From NCBI GenBank assembly GCA_006384855.1, contig VCJN01001372.1:124001-188000 (forward strand): a stretch of 64,000 bases of DNA. The letters run 5' to 3'. The translations under genes and the position numbers were made by a program. Shown in pieces: positions 24,154 through 36,247 of the stretch (position 1 is its first letter; each line of letters begins with the position of its first letter). Source of the stretch: Tetraselmis striata (lineage: Eukaryota > Chlorophyta > Chlorodendrophyceae > Chlorodendrales > Chlorodendraceae). The notes beneath the pieces were generated by a model, which saw only the letters and a list, made by a program, of their open reading frames with translations, did not search any database and was not told the origin of the DNA.

Positions 24154-25719
24154 ATGGCCTCTCGGGGGCTCGCTAGGCTTGTGGCGCTGCTGTGCTCCGT
24201 GCTCATGGTCCAGGTGCCCCCCGCTTGGCCCGCTACCACCTAGTGCATGTGGTCCTGATCCTAGGGAAGTAAGTGGCTAACGGGAAGCCGCCTATACAGG
24301 GCCTTTCTGCCAAACGGGGCATCCTGTAATATAAACGGGCTGACGTGCGATCTCCTGGCTGTGTCCGCGCAGGGGACGTTAGCCACCGCCCGCAGCTACG
24401 GGTACGAGAGCGGCGTCGGCGCGGAGACCAGCCGCGCGTTGCTCTCCGCCGACTGCGTCCGCACGGACCAGCGCTGCGTGACGGCGCAGAAGGGGAGCAC
24501 CGCCACGGTGGATTACGAGACGTCGTGCGGCAAGCTGGATGTGGTCAACGTGGACGTGGTGCGCTCGTACCCACCGCCGCGCTGCGGCTGGCCCAGCTGG
24601 GTGTTTTCGCAGGGGGCCGGAAAGCTGGGCCTCGCCACCGACTGCTTGGACCCTGGTTTCTACCTGCTTCGGGTCGGATTTAGAGGCGGCGCCTCCCTTC
24701 TGGTGGACCTGTACGTGTACGACCGCGAGGGCCGCGTGACGCCCAGCACGGCGTGCCTCTACGCGCAGGCGGGCAGTCTGGGGGGGTGGCCCGGCCACAT
24801 ATGCTCCTGCGTCTAGGCCGCCGCCCGCCAGCATCCCAGAGGCCCCGCTTGCTGCAAGCCGAATTGGCGAAGGGATGCCCTGTAATTACACGATGCTGGG
24901 CCTCTGTTGGCTGTACACTGTGGGGCCACTCAACTCCTCATGCAATAGCAAAGAGCACACTTGTGTGGGTGTTGGGGGGGGGGGGGGGGGGGGGGGTGCC
25001 TGGGAGGGGGGGATATAACCTTCGGTTGGGGGGCAGCCAACCTTCACCCTGCGCGCCAGCATTTCAGGGCGCCCTCCCCAGCACCCATGCAGTGGCGAGT
25101 ATCAGCCAACAAGGTTACGTCTTCCGTTGCCGTTTTGCATGCATAGCTCTGCAGAACAAGTAGGTTGTTCCCGCGGGATGGGGGGGGGGGAGGGGGGGGG
25201 GGCTCTATGATCTGTGAGGCAATGCAACGCATTGGTCGCATCATGCTGCGATCTTGTTTTTTTGGATGCTTGGGATGTGGCAGAGGTGCGGAAGGGGCAA
25301 AAAATAACATAGTGCAGCCGGACAGTTCCCAAGCGGTGTGACATGAGAGGGGGGTGCATACGTTGCAGATGGGGATAGATATCCGCTCCTGCCTGGGTGC
25401 ACAAACCGGGCATGCATTGCCGCTATAAGAGTTGCAGAGCGCCATCCAAGCAGACCTGCCGGTACATCTCCGGCACCTTCAACCCTGATGAGCAGCCCAA
25501 AGGCTCTGCAATTGATGTGCTCCGGGGCCCCACACTGCGGACTGCAACATCCCGTCTGTATCTGTCTGACATGAAGGTAATTCCGTCGGACTTCACTTCT
25601 CTGGCTGATTCCCGGTTGTCAGCATCAGCATTCTAGATTGTATCCGGCCGCCGTATTATCAATGCACCGCAATCATTCGCCGATCCTTTAATTTACAGCA
25701 GGAGCTTCCTAGCCTCTAA
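24154..25719 (+). CDS. Small secreted cysteine-containing protein, family unknown
   Basis: Proposed exons 24154-24213, 24373-24768, 25454-25576 and 25699-25719 sum to 600 nt (199 aa), all phase 0. Exon 1 is a signal peptide (MASRGLARLVALLCSVLMVQ). The mature part has about seven cysteines (DCVRTDQRC, SCGKL, RCGWPSW, DCLDPGFY, ACLYAQ, TCRYISG) and alternates short hydrophobic strands (LLRVGF, LLVDLYVYD), suggesting a disulfide-bonded beta-rich fold. Exon 2 would end at CAG|GCGGGC, a GC donor; if not used, the frame stops at 24816. Exon 3 starts at AAGCAG|ACCTGC and ends at GTAATT; exon 4 (acceptor TTTAATTTACAG) adds QELPSL. An extra exon between 24.8 and 25.45 kb cannot be excluded. Poly-G lies in intron 2 (~24974-24996), antisense to the usual orientation. 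No homologue is recognised. Confidence 0.55.
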
Positions 25720-26621
25720 CGTGTGTTGCTTGCAGCTGCTACTTGTATTGCCACTCCACTCATAAATCCTTGGTAATCTAGAACACTTCACTACTAAATG
25801 CAATTCCATACTATTTCATGTTGCTCAGAGTACACACGTTTCATCAGTACGGGTGGTAATAGTTTCAGAATGCTGTTTTTTATGGCCCTGCTCTCAGTCC
25901 TTCTCCGCCTGGTCCCTCCTGTCTGTAGGCGAGCGTCTTTCGATGCCCGGAGTAGTGACTATCTGGCGGCCGCGCGCTCACGGCGCTTGAGAATCACGAC
26001 GACGCACCTCACGTCTGACCCCATCCACGGGCGAGGGTACCATACTCTATGCACAGGCGAGGGTTCTGCTGTCGCGACTGCAGGTAGTCATCCGCTGCGG
26101 ACCGCGGCGGCTCCAGCAGCTTCTTGAGGGTATACGGGTGTAAGTGATTGTACGTTATTATTGCCTCGAGTAATGGTATAAATTCCTTAATAGGGTTTTA
26201 TAATCGTAAAGTAACAGAATCCCGAACGCCTGTTCAAGTTTTTAATCTGTCGAGCACCGCCGCACCGACGATTCGCCGGCTCGCTTGTACTGAAGTGCAC
26301 CACGCGGTCGAGGAAAGTTGGCCACCTGGCGGCCGTTGGAGAGACTCGACAACTCAGCAATAAACCTCCGCCGTGGTGCGCGCGACCTCGCTAACGACCA
26401 TCGCCTCACGCCTCGCGCCTCACCCCCTTGGCATGTGCAAACAGCTGCGGGTGAAACGCTCTAGATATAAGCACGTACAGCGCTTGTCCGCTCAACGCAA
26501 GATTAGTCGAGCCTCTCGGGTCTCTCACGCGACCCCGGCTCGGGTGGGCAAGCTGGCGTGGCCACGTGTGCTGTCGGGGTGCGCCCGGGGGGTGCTGCGC
26601 AACAGGGCGCAGCTCTCCGAT
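25720..26621. other. Intergenic region before the aldo-keto reductase
   Basis: No convincing gene. A frame at 25798-26127 starts with a hydrophobic stretch but has no family. From 26373 the reading frame of the reductase is open upstream of its conserved start (see that entry), so part of this may be a transit peptide. Confidence 0.45.
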
Positions 26622-27869
26622 ATGGCACCCACCGCAGGCACGGCGCTCGCAACACTCAACGACGAGAATACGATTCCGCTCCTGGGGCTTGGCGTTTACA
26701 AGACACCACCAGGTACGCCTTTCTGCAGCGCCGCGCCGGCGCGCCCAGAGTTAAGTGCAATTCCCCTCCGGACTGACGGTACCTGTAGTGTACGGTGTGC
26801 TTATTTTCTGGCACCCGCCGAAACTGCATCCAGCCTTCTAGCTATTCGGGTACTAATCCTTAAATGAATAACTATAGAAAATTGAAGAATAACAAAAAAT
26901 AGAAGCCCACTGCAGACCGCTCAGAATTGCTGATGATGTACTCCTTTCCGAACACGCTTGGCGGCCTGAGGTGGCCGACACGCCGGGACGCAGGCCCCAC
27001 GGCCTACAACGCCGTACTGGCAGCGCTGCAGGCGGGATATCGGCACGTGGACACCGCCGCGTTTTACCATAACGAGGCGGACGTGGGGCGCGCGGTGGCG
27101 GAGTCGGGCCTCCCCCGCGAAGAGGTGTTCATCACCACCAAGCTGTGGACGATGAGCATGCCGTCCGGCAGCGACGGGTACTCGTACGCGATGAAGCAAG
27201 CGGAGGAGAGCCTCCGCCGGCTGGACACGCACATTGACCTCTACCTCATCCACTCACCGCATCACCGGCGCAGCGCCTGGGCATGTGGCGGGCGCTGGTG
27301 GACCTCCGGGCGGCCGGCCGCGTGCGGAGCATCGGCGTGTCAAACTACGGCACGCACCACATCGACGAGATCGTCGCGGACGGCGGCGTGCTGCCAGCGG
27401 TGAACCAGGTAGAGGTGCACCCCTTTCTGCTGCGGGAGAAGCTGGCCGCGTACTGCGAAGACAAAGGGATTTTGATCCAGGCATACAGCCCGCTGGCCAA
27501 GGCGAGCAAATTGCGCGACCCCACGCTCCTCCGGGTCGCGGCTAAGCACGGCAAGTCGGTGGCGCAGGTGAGGGGGCGCAGCATTCCCTCCGTTCCCCCA
27601 GCTCACCTCCCATCTCGTCTCCTTTCATCGCTCCATATTTTTATCCCTCTCACCGGTTGATGCCTCCCCCCGGACGCTCCGTATGCCAGGTCATGATCCG
27701 GTTCTCGCTGCAAAAGGGATACATCACGCTACCCAAGTCGCAGCATCCGCAGCGCATCGCCGAGAACGCACAAGTTTTTGACTTCGAGCTGCTGCCGGAG
27801 GATATGCGCGAGCTGAACGCGCTGGACACCCGACTCCCCACTGGCTGGGATCCCACAAAACTGCGATAG
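26622..27869 (+). CDS. Aldo-keto reductase (AKR superfamily)
   Basis: Exons 26622-26712, 26994-27567 and 27690-27869, about 281 aa, a normal AKR length. Family signatures in order: NTIPLLGLGVYKTPPG, GYRHVDTAAFYHNEADVG (catalytic Asp and Tyr), FITTKLW (Lys), DLYLIHSP (His), RSIGVSNYGTHHI, NQVEVHPFL, QAYSPLAK and ITLPKSQHPQRIAENAQVFDF (NADPH binding). It should reduce aldehydes or ketones with NADPH. The family's conserved start is the ATG at 26622, but the frame stays open to 26433 and 26373 and that extension is rich in Arg, Ser and Lys, so an organelle-targeted form is possible. At ~27265, between LIHSPHH and the following QRLGMWRALVDL, the frame changes by one base; one extra C in the CACCGG run would keep it. 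No sign of other decay, so a sequence error is likely. Confidence 0.88.
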
Positions 27870-28260
27870 CGCCCCCATCCTATCAGCTGTGCTCTAAGTT
27901 TGAGTAAGCGAAACGGTCCTGCCACTACCGCCAGTGGATATTGGACGACAGCCCTGCACTTATCCTTCTAATTCCTGTCGCAGTTGGATAACTTATCTGT
28001 GAATGCTTATTATTCTCCTTCGAAATGCGCGAATAAGGGCGGCACACTTTAAATTTGTTTGGAGACCCAGCCGTAGGCGCCTACATAAGGGTGGCACGCT
28101 TTTAAATAAATTTGGATACCCAGGTGTAGGCGCCTGAATGAATTTCTACGCGAGCCGTCTGATTAGCAATTCAACTGCCTGTGCAAGACTTTCATGATGG
28201 ATTCCCATTGTTTTATGATGTTATGAATGGCTGTGGCTGCAACAAGCAGCGCAAACTGGG

Positions 28261-28295
<35 letters not shown>

Positions 28296-28768
28296 ATGTT
28301 TACATGCGCTACTGATCACATGCCTGAAGCCACCGGCGCGTTGTGAGGTACATGCATGTGGCCGGGAAAAGGGGGGCGCAGCAGCACCGGGGTCTGGGGG
28401 CTGGAAGTGGGCTCTGGATCAATAGGCCCCACACCAGCACCAGCACCAGCACTGGTGCGCGCGTGCGGGTGGGGGGTCGCGCCATCACTGTATTATTGAT
28501 TTGCCACGTGAGAGGTAGAAAGGGGCAAACATCAGCCCGCATGGCAACGCCATGCTCAAATCTACCTAGAGCTTCCGGCGGAGCGCCGCATTCAGCAGTT
28601 CCAGCTGGGCTTCCCAGAGCGTGAGGCAAGTAATAGGGTAAGAGGAGGGGGAGGGGGGGGGGGGGGGAGAAATGGAGGAGGTGGACATCGTCGGTTCAGG
28701 ATCCAACAGCGCGATGCAACCGCCGGCCGAAGGCGAGTGTCCGGGTCGCGACAGGCAGCCCGGCGGGG
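27870..28768. other. Gap between two convergent genes
   Basis: Holds the tandem repeat at 28032-28135, a 31-nt poly-G tract (28262-28292) and a CACCAG microsatellite (~28433-28453). A TTACA at ~28297 (TGTAA on minus) may serve the U-box gene. No gene is seen. Confidence 0.55.
28032..28135 (+). repeat. Two-copy 53-bp tandem repeat
   Basis: ATAAGGGCGGCACACTTT at 28032 recurs as ATAAGGGTGGCACGCTTTT at 28085; both copies end in TAGGCGCCT. Located in the 3' flank of the reductase gene. Confidence 0.8.
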
Positions 28769-31507
28769 CTACCAGACGCCGATGCTGCCGTCATAGCTGC
28801 CGGAGAAGACGAGGCCCTCGGAGGCGACGAGGACGCGCACCGCGTCGTCATGCCCGTCACACTTGCGCAGGCAGCGCAGGCTGCGCAGGTCCCAGAAGCG
28901 CACAGTGGTGTCGTAGCTGCCGCTGATGAGAAAGTTTTCGTCCACCGCGAGCGCGAGCACGGCCTCCAGGTGCCCCTCCAGCACCTTGTGCTGCACAAAG
29001 CCGTTGCTGAGGTCCCACACGCGGATGGTCTTGTCCCACGAGCCGGAAAACAGGTAGCCGGCGCCGACGCAGAGCACGCGCACGTTGTCGTCGTGCCCCT
29101 GCAGGGTCTTCAGGCACTTCAGGGAGCGGCTGTCCCACACCTGCGCGGACCCGGGCAGACAAACAGGGAGGAGGAGCTCAGCGCCAGCAGAAAAGCCATT
29201 GAGGAAACCAACGCCTCATTGAGGGCATCTATACAGTGTTAGATTATCACATTCCAACAGTCGACTACGTATGGGTGCCAGTGCACCTGTGAGAGCCCTT
29301 ATTATAAACCTACAATTGCGCTTTGCATGCAACCCAAGAGAACATTTGCTACATCTCCGCCACAGTTTCGTCTTACTTGACGTCTACAGGCAGGGCAGGT
29401 TCTTGTTCACGCAGCATTCTCATAACCGCGGCGGCAACCGCACAACGAGGAGAGTTCATGAGACCATGCAGTAGCCCTAGCCGGGCCCCCACCTTGATGG
29501 TGGTGTCGTCCGAGCCAGAAAAGACACACGTCTCCGAGGCGGCGAGCGCGCGCACGGCGCCGCTGTGCCCCTGCAGCGTGGCCAGGCACTGCAGCGTGTT
29601 GACGTCCCACACGCGCACGGTCTTGTCGTACGAGCCGCTGAACATGCGGCCCGCAGAGTACACCAGCGTGCGCACGGGGCCGGTGTGCCCCTCCAGCGTC
29701 TTCAGCAGGGTGAGGGACTCGATGTCCCACACCTACCAGGGGGAGCAATGGAGCACAGGGTGGGGGGGGGGGGGGGGGGGGGGGGGGGATGTTCAGCATA
29801 GTAGAGGTGCCTGGCTCATTTTCAATCACAGAGTCATCATCAAATTGGCTCCTCTATCTACAAAACACGGACGAGAAAACGCCGGCGGAGCGGTGTGGGG
29901 CAAAGAGGCGGGGCGGGGGGGGGGGGGGGGGGGTCCCACCTTCACAGTGCCGTCATAGGAGCCGGAGAATAGGTGGTTGTTGCAGACCTCGAGCGCACGC
30001 ACCGCGTCGGTGTGCCCCTCCAGGGTCTTCACGCGCTGCAGCGAGTCCAGGTCCCACACCTGCAGGCAGCAGACAGTCAGGAAAGCCGCAAAACAGCACC
30101 ATAAAGGCAAAACAAACACTCGGACGCAGAAAACAAGGGGGGAACACAAAATGACACGGTGATGCGCCCTTTGCTTTTTCTCTGATGCATTGGGGTAACT
30201 TTGCAACCGCAGTGATGCCTGGAGGAGGGGGGCGGCTCCTTACCTTGATGGTGTAGTCGTACGAGCCGGAGAAGAGGCGGCGGCCAGCGACGGCGAGGGA
30301 GAGCACCGGGCGCGTGTGGTCCTCTAGCACCTGCTCGCAGCGCCGGGAGCCGATGTCCCACACGCGGATGGTCTTGTCCGCCGAGGCTGAGAACAGGCGC
30401 TGATCCGCCACCTCCACAGCCCACACGATCTCGTCGTGGCCCTGCCCAACCGCGAGCGTCAGGGGGGGAGGGCGTGTCAGCCAGAATGGCGCAAAAGAGA
30501 GCCGGGCAACACATCTTACGGCGAATATGCGAAACTGAGATGATCCTGCCGCGGCGGAGGCCGTTTCATTTTTCTACCTCTGCCGTTTCTTTGCTTACTT
30601 TCTGTCGCCCAATTTCCATTTACAAATCGGATGGAGTGCATTTCTTCATTCATTTTTTGGTTGGGGGGGGGGAGGGGGGGGGTTTACCTGGAGGATGCGG
30701 CGCGAGTTGTTGCCATCCTCAAAGCGGTAGGACGAGGTGGTGGTGCGGTTGGAGAGGCTCTGCACCGTCGGCAGCTGCACGCTGTTCTCCGTGGCCCAGT
30801 CCTGTGGGAGCAGCATGGGGTAAGCGGCTGTCAGCCCGCCTGGATGGCACAGTGCAGTGGTCTTCGCACAACCAAGGGTAGCAGCAGAGGGAAAGAAAAG
30901 AGAGACATCCAGATCGTGGTTTGTGTCTCGCAGTTTGATGGAGTTCGAGTGGAAGACGATTGAGAAAGAGGAGGGAGGGGGGATTGACCTGGATGGCGCT
31001 GCGCAGCGCAAAGTTGGGCGTGAGCTCGAGGTGCCTGAGGCGCACGCCGGTGGCGGGGCAGGTGCGGTGGCCCTGCGCCAGCCAGCGCTCGATGCAGCTG
31101 CGGTCGTAGGTGTGGCCGGTGGCGACCATGACGGGGTCGGCCATGAGGTCCATGCTAATGGGGCAGAAGAAGCTGTTGGGCGCGCCCAGCGATTTGGCGT
31201 CAGCGCTGCTCTGCGACACCTTCTCCGCCGCATCCGCCGAGCCGCCCTTCACCGGCAGGGGCGCGCTTCCGGCGGACTCCATCTGCCGCTTGGTCTCGCG
31301 CTCGCCGGTGGGGGAGTTCTGCCGGGCGCGCGCCTGTGCAGCAGTCTCCGGGGGCGACGTGGGGCCCTGGCCCTCGCACGGTGCGCCTCGCGGGTGGGTG
31401 GGCGAGTCCAGGGGCTGCGCGCTGGCGGACTGCCCGCCTGAGGGGGGGATCCCGGCGGCCGGCTCGACGCTGCTGGTGCGACTCAACAGTGCGCGGAAAT
31501 TTTTCAT
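28769..31507 (-). CDS. U-box / WD40-repeat E3 ubiquitin ligase
   Basis: Six exons in transcription order: 31507-30989, 30801-30688, 30441-30244, 30059-29940, 29732-29493 and 29140-28769; 520 aa, all five introns phase 0. A Ser/Pro-rich N-terminus (~115 residues) precedes a U-box, FFCPISMDLMADPVMVATGH then YDRSCIERW and CPATG, which recruits E2. Eight WD40 repeats follow, each with GH...SGS..D.T..VWD; several exon ends fall exactly after the repeat's TIK or TVK, so exons are built as whole blades. The order U-box then WD40 matches Prp19, but the regular FBXW7/TRAF7-like repeats and lack of a Prp19 coiled coil make this a different ligase. The start could be further upstream, as the frame is open to 32005. 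Introns carry sense-strand poly-C (29762-29788; 29915-29933; interrupted at 30663-30682). Substrate unknown. Confidence 0.88.
29310..29430 (+). repeat. Dispersed repeat R1, copy in the last intron of the U-box/WD40 gene
   Basis: TTTGCATGCAACCCAAGAGA to CAGGCAGGGCAGG, matching the copies at 4728 and 54617. It lies antisense to the host gene. Confidence 0.6.
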
Positions 31508-33502
31508 GGGGGTGATGCCAGTGGCGCCCAGCCGCGCCCGCCACGGACGCAGCCCTGGCTCTGGACCTGACTCCCTGTTGCGGCCGTCCCTGCCACTTGT
31601 GTGTGAAGCGAAGGAAGAGGAGAAGGCAGTGAGAGGTGCCTGTGGTGCTTCGAGCTGCCTGTGCGACTCGGCCTGATGCGCTGCTGCTCTGTATGGGGAA
31701 GAGGCATGCCAGTTGTGCGCATGCCGGGGGGGGGGGGGGGGGGGGGATCTCAGCCGGTGTGGCACGGGGTAGCTGTGAGCGGTAGGCAGCAGGGGCGCGC
31801 GGCAAAGCTGGCGTGGGCTGGTGCCCGCGGGAGGGCGGCGGAGGCGCGAGGGGCGGAGGGGGAGGGCGGGGGGCGTGCAGCCCGGCCGAGGCCCGGTAAG
31901 TAACCGCAAAGCCCGGACAACCGCGCTGGCGCGGGCGGTAGGGGGAACGCCGGGCGGAGGGCCCACCGACGCGGAGCACTCAAGGAGCAGGGGGGGGGTC
32001 GGCAAGTGGAAACGGGTTCTCTGACAGGTGTAGGAGGAGCAGGGGATACGCCGTGTGTGTGTGTGGGGGGGGGGGGGTCTTGTCCCAGTATGTCCCGACG
32101 TGAGTACGGCCCTCGACCTGTAAGCGCGGCTGCAGTGAAGCGCGTTGCGCGTCGCACGACGGAAGTACTACAGTAGATACTGAACAGTAGTCGTGGATGC
32201 TATGACGAGTATACGTCGTGGGGGGGGGGGGGGGGGGGGGTTACTCACGCCTGTCCGTGCTGCCGGAGGATGCGCCGGCACCTGAGACCGGAAGAGCCAA
32301 CAAAGCTCGACTTGCTGAAGTGGAAACCCGGACAAGCTTGCCACCCACTTGGCCAGGCACTGCTGTAGCGCGGCGGAAGGGCTGGCACGGGGGACGGCGG
32401 AGTGACGGCGCAGGAAGCAGAGCAGCGCGGGGCTGCGCTGTGCTGGCTATGGTCTCCTCGTATTCGTACAGGTACCAAGTACTGCGCCAGTACTGCGCGC
32501 TGTTGACAACTAAGGAAGCGACTACTGTACTGCTGGTGCGCTGCAGTTTCACTCACTGTTGCCAGTCCTGTCCCGGCCCGCGGGCGGCGGGGGAAAAAGC
32601 GACTAAGAATAGATTGCGGGTACCTAAAGGAGGTAGCGCTCTAGCTAGTGACTACTCGTCGCTAATCGCTCTACTTCTGCACTGCATGAATCCGTGTATA
32701 TATATTACATCAGGGCTTTCACAAAAGCGCACTACTACAACAGAACTAACAGCAACTACATGAAAGGTTGCATGAATCCGTGACCGAGGATGATGCATCA
32801 GCATGCGGTGCGCAGCTGGCGCCGCCTGCACTCAAGGGCGTGCTGTAATCCTTAATGCAGCACCCGCCGCGCGCCAGACAGCGATGATATAAATGTGAAA
32901 TCAACCGCTGGTAGTCGGCAGTATGGGTACCAGTACCAATCATGTTACTGTACTAGATTACAAGTTTACAACTGGTACATTCAGTACTTATGGCCGGCTC
33001 TACCACATGAGGATATGTACTACTCGATACGAGTGGAAGGACTAGGCGGGGATACTACCTCATCAATCGTACATCAATAATGTGCCGACGCGACAGTAGC
33101 CCAGCACATGTTTGGCTCCAATCAGAGTGCCGGCGAAACGCCTTAAATTTCGTCATAGATCCGTGATATATTCGCTAAAATCTGAGCTTTATCTGGCATG
33201 GCGCGTATCTCAAGTTGGGTTCTTATTTACACCATCGCGTCGGCAATTCCGGCACCCGCGTAATCCTTAGTACTCGGTGCACTCGTCCTGAGTAGTAACG
33301 ATACTTCAAAGGGGAGGGGGCTGTGTTGTTTGCCAAAAAGGCGCTTTGGCTTGGGTTATAGTGTTTTCCAAGTCGGGAGCCAGTCGGCAGACCGCGAGAA
33401 CAGAAAGCACGAATAAGCCAGGGGAGGAGGGAGGGACGCGACCCGCCACATGGTAGGCGGGGCGCGAAGATGGAAGATTGGGGCGCGGGGGGGAGAGGGG
33501 GG

Positions 33503-33541
<39 letters not shown>

Positions 33542-33899
33542 TAGATGTGCTCACGAAGCCATGCGCCATCGGAGAGGCGCAAGCTATCGGTGGCCTCTTT
33601 GCAAGGGTCACGCAGCGCGGGAGCCTCGCGTTCTCCATGACAGCGAAGCGGCTGATGGTGCGACGCCCCAGATGTTGTCGAGGTGGTTGAAGTGGCGCAG
33701 GCTGAACGCCCCCCCCCCCCCGACCCGCGCACCCGCCAAGCAAAGCCCAATCTCCCGACGCCTGACGACGGCCCCGAGGTTGGCACTATAGAGGACGGCC
33801 CTCCCCCTACTTTAGCTTCCCCGCACAACCTACTAGCCCCGCGGCGTTCATCGACCCGCGCGGGACTGGATTTACGTCATGGCTTGCCCCGGGGGCGTG
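31508..33899. other. Intergenic stretch upstream of the U-box gene
   Basis: Poly-G tracts near 31724-31745, 32066-32077, 32220-32240 and 33504-33538. A repeat R2 fragment (~32550-32605) and a repeat R3 copy (32700-32775) are present. The open minus-strand frame to 32005 is Pro/Arg-rich. The promoter of the U-box gene should lie here. No other gene is seen. Confidence 0.45.
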
Positions 33900-34514
33900 C
33901 GCCAAGTGCATGCCCCCCGTTGGGCTGCTAGTGCTCGGCCAGTGGACCCCGCGACAAGACGAGTGGGACCGCTACCTCTCCGAGGAAAAGAAGCACGCGA
34001 CGCGCGACGAATACCGGCATGTCCTGATTGAGTGTGTTATGGTGTCTTTACCGCCGCCGCTCACGCAGCGGGCGAGGACGCTCTGGCAACGCTTCGCGCG
34101 AAGAACGCCATCCCGGCGGACACCACGTACGCCAACGACCTAGCTACTCATCGCCTCCGCCTTCCGCACGATCGTCAAGGTCAACGCCCTGTCCGATGAC
34201 CGCCTCAGCTACCCACGCTGATTCAAGTACAAGAAGACGCTCTCGAGCGAGGTGCGAGTCGCCGAACATCTCGTCTACAACCGCTTCTTCGACACCGTTG
34301 TCGCCGAGCGCGGGACCAACGGGCTCGACGGACTACTCGCCGCCCTTGACGACAAGCAATTCGAGGTCAGCCTCGTGCATGCTGCCAAGGCTCAAGCTTC
34401 CTCCTACTTCAAGGGCGGGAGCATAGGATCCGGCGGCAGCGGCGGACGTGACGGGGGCGGCGGCGGCGGAGTTACCGGCACCAAAACCAACACGGGGAAG
34501 ACGGACAAGACGCA

Positions 34515-34575
34515 GCCGAATATATAAAACGCGGCCGAATATATAAAATGCAGTCGAATATATAAAACGCGGCCG
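34515..34575. repeat. ~20-bp tandem repeat, three copies
   Basis: CCGAATATATAAAACGCGG-type unit repeated three times; AT-rich TATA-like cores in GC-rich surroundings. Confidence 0.85.
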
Positions 34576-36247
34576 CCGAAGCCTACCAAGCCCCAGCCCG
34601 ACCTCCCGCCTAAGAAAAAGACTGCTACCACCGACGAGGACGAGGCCAGACGGTTGCGCTGCCGCGCCGATTCATGTACCCCCGACTCCCGACTGACTAC
34701 GTGCGACATCATGTGCAACGGAGCTGGCGTTACATGATCGACATTTGCGCGAGCGTGCAAACCCTCCAGTGGATCCGGGAGGGCGTACGCATCCCCTTCC
34801 GATACAACCGACCCCCAAGCCCTTCCACTCCGGCGTGTCTATGCTCGACGCCACCCCGGCGCAACCCACCTAGAGGCAGCGGAGTTCGCCCGCTTTGTCG
34901 CCGCCGGAGCGTGCGAGCGCGGCACTTGCACAATATTCGTTTCCAGAATGTTTTAGTTCTCAAGCCCGGCGTCAAGTAATGGCGCTGCATCATCATCGAC
35001 TTGCGCGTGCTCAATACCTACTGCGTCCGCAAGTGACTCAAGATGGAGACCCTCCTCGGAATTCAATATCTCACGAGGAAGGGCGACAACATGTTTTCGT
35101 TCGGCCTACAAGACGGCTTCTACGCCCTACTTGGCATCATTCGCCAAGCAAGACCGGGGCTACTTCACCGTCGGCGTGCGCGGACATCTCTGCCGACTCG
35201 CCGGTCGACCCATGGGATGGTCCCTCCCCCCCTAAATCTTCACGACCTTGACTGAGACCTTCGTCCGCTACCTACGCAAGCCCGAGTCCCCCTCTTCGTT
35301 TAAGATGCATGCATGCCGCAACAAAGCGCTTCCTCCGTTGGGCGCGCTGGCGGGGGCCCGTATATGTGAACGACTTCCTGATCTTGATTCTTCTCGACGA
35401 AGGAGGAGGCGCTCTGACGGATATGCAGGGCTGTCCCGCAATCCCAAGCAAGCCCCGGGAACCCAGGCAGTTTGGGCGGCTCATGGGGGTCGCCATCGAC
35501 ACCGAGACGGGATACTGGTATGCCCCGACGGACAAGTTGCAGCGCATCGCTACGCAGACTCAGCGGTCGAGCATCCCGCAACGCGCGGTGGTTCCCGGTG
35601 CGTGACATTTACTATCTACTCGCTAGCGGGGCAGAATCATTACATGTACATGGCCATCTCGGCCACGCGGTTCTTCCTCCGCGAGCTCCACTCCGTCGTC
35701 GGAGAACGGAGCTGGGGCGGGACGTTAGGATGACGCCGCAGCTGCGCCGGGACATGCGGCGGTGGACGGGGTGCCGGCTCAGGCCAATGGCAATAAGTCG
35801 TTTCAACGTAGGCCGATAGAGACAGCCTACCTACACGCCGACAGCTGCGGCTACTCAGGATTGGGGGGGGGGGGGGGGGGAGGGGGGGGGGGGGGGGGGG
35901 GGGGGGGTTCCTGTAACCGGCGGTTGGCGGCGAGGGGGTTATGACATGCTGTAGACGAGCAACAACACATTACCTGCGATGAGTTGAAGGCCGCCATCCT
36001 CGTTGTGGAGAGCTTCCTCCCCAACCTCGCCGGCCGCCGCCTGCTCTTCATGCACAAGGACAACCCGGCAGTCTGTCACTTCATGACAGGACCGGCCCGC
36101 CGAGAAACGGCCGCTAGCGTTTTGCAGACCCCCCAAGCCCGTCGCCGCCGACCCAACTGGACCGAGTGGCACGAGGCTTCCCACTACCACCGGGTCCGTC
36201 TTCCTACGACTGGCCCGCAGAGAAACAGCCGCGACCGTTCTACAAAC

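Noticed and set aside
28769-31507. Prp19 splicing factor
   Set aside because: The U-box is not at the extreme N-terminus, the Prp19 coiled coil is missing and the WD40 repeats are of the FBXW7/TRAF7-like regular type.
30719-32005. One long minus-strand frame (428 codons) covering the U-box region
   Set aside because: Only the part from 31507 to the donor at 30988 is coding; beyond it the frame reads into an intron, and the upstream extension is low-complexity Pro/Arg.
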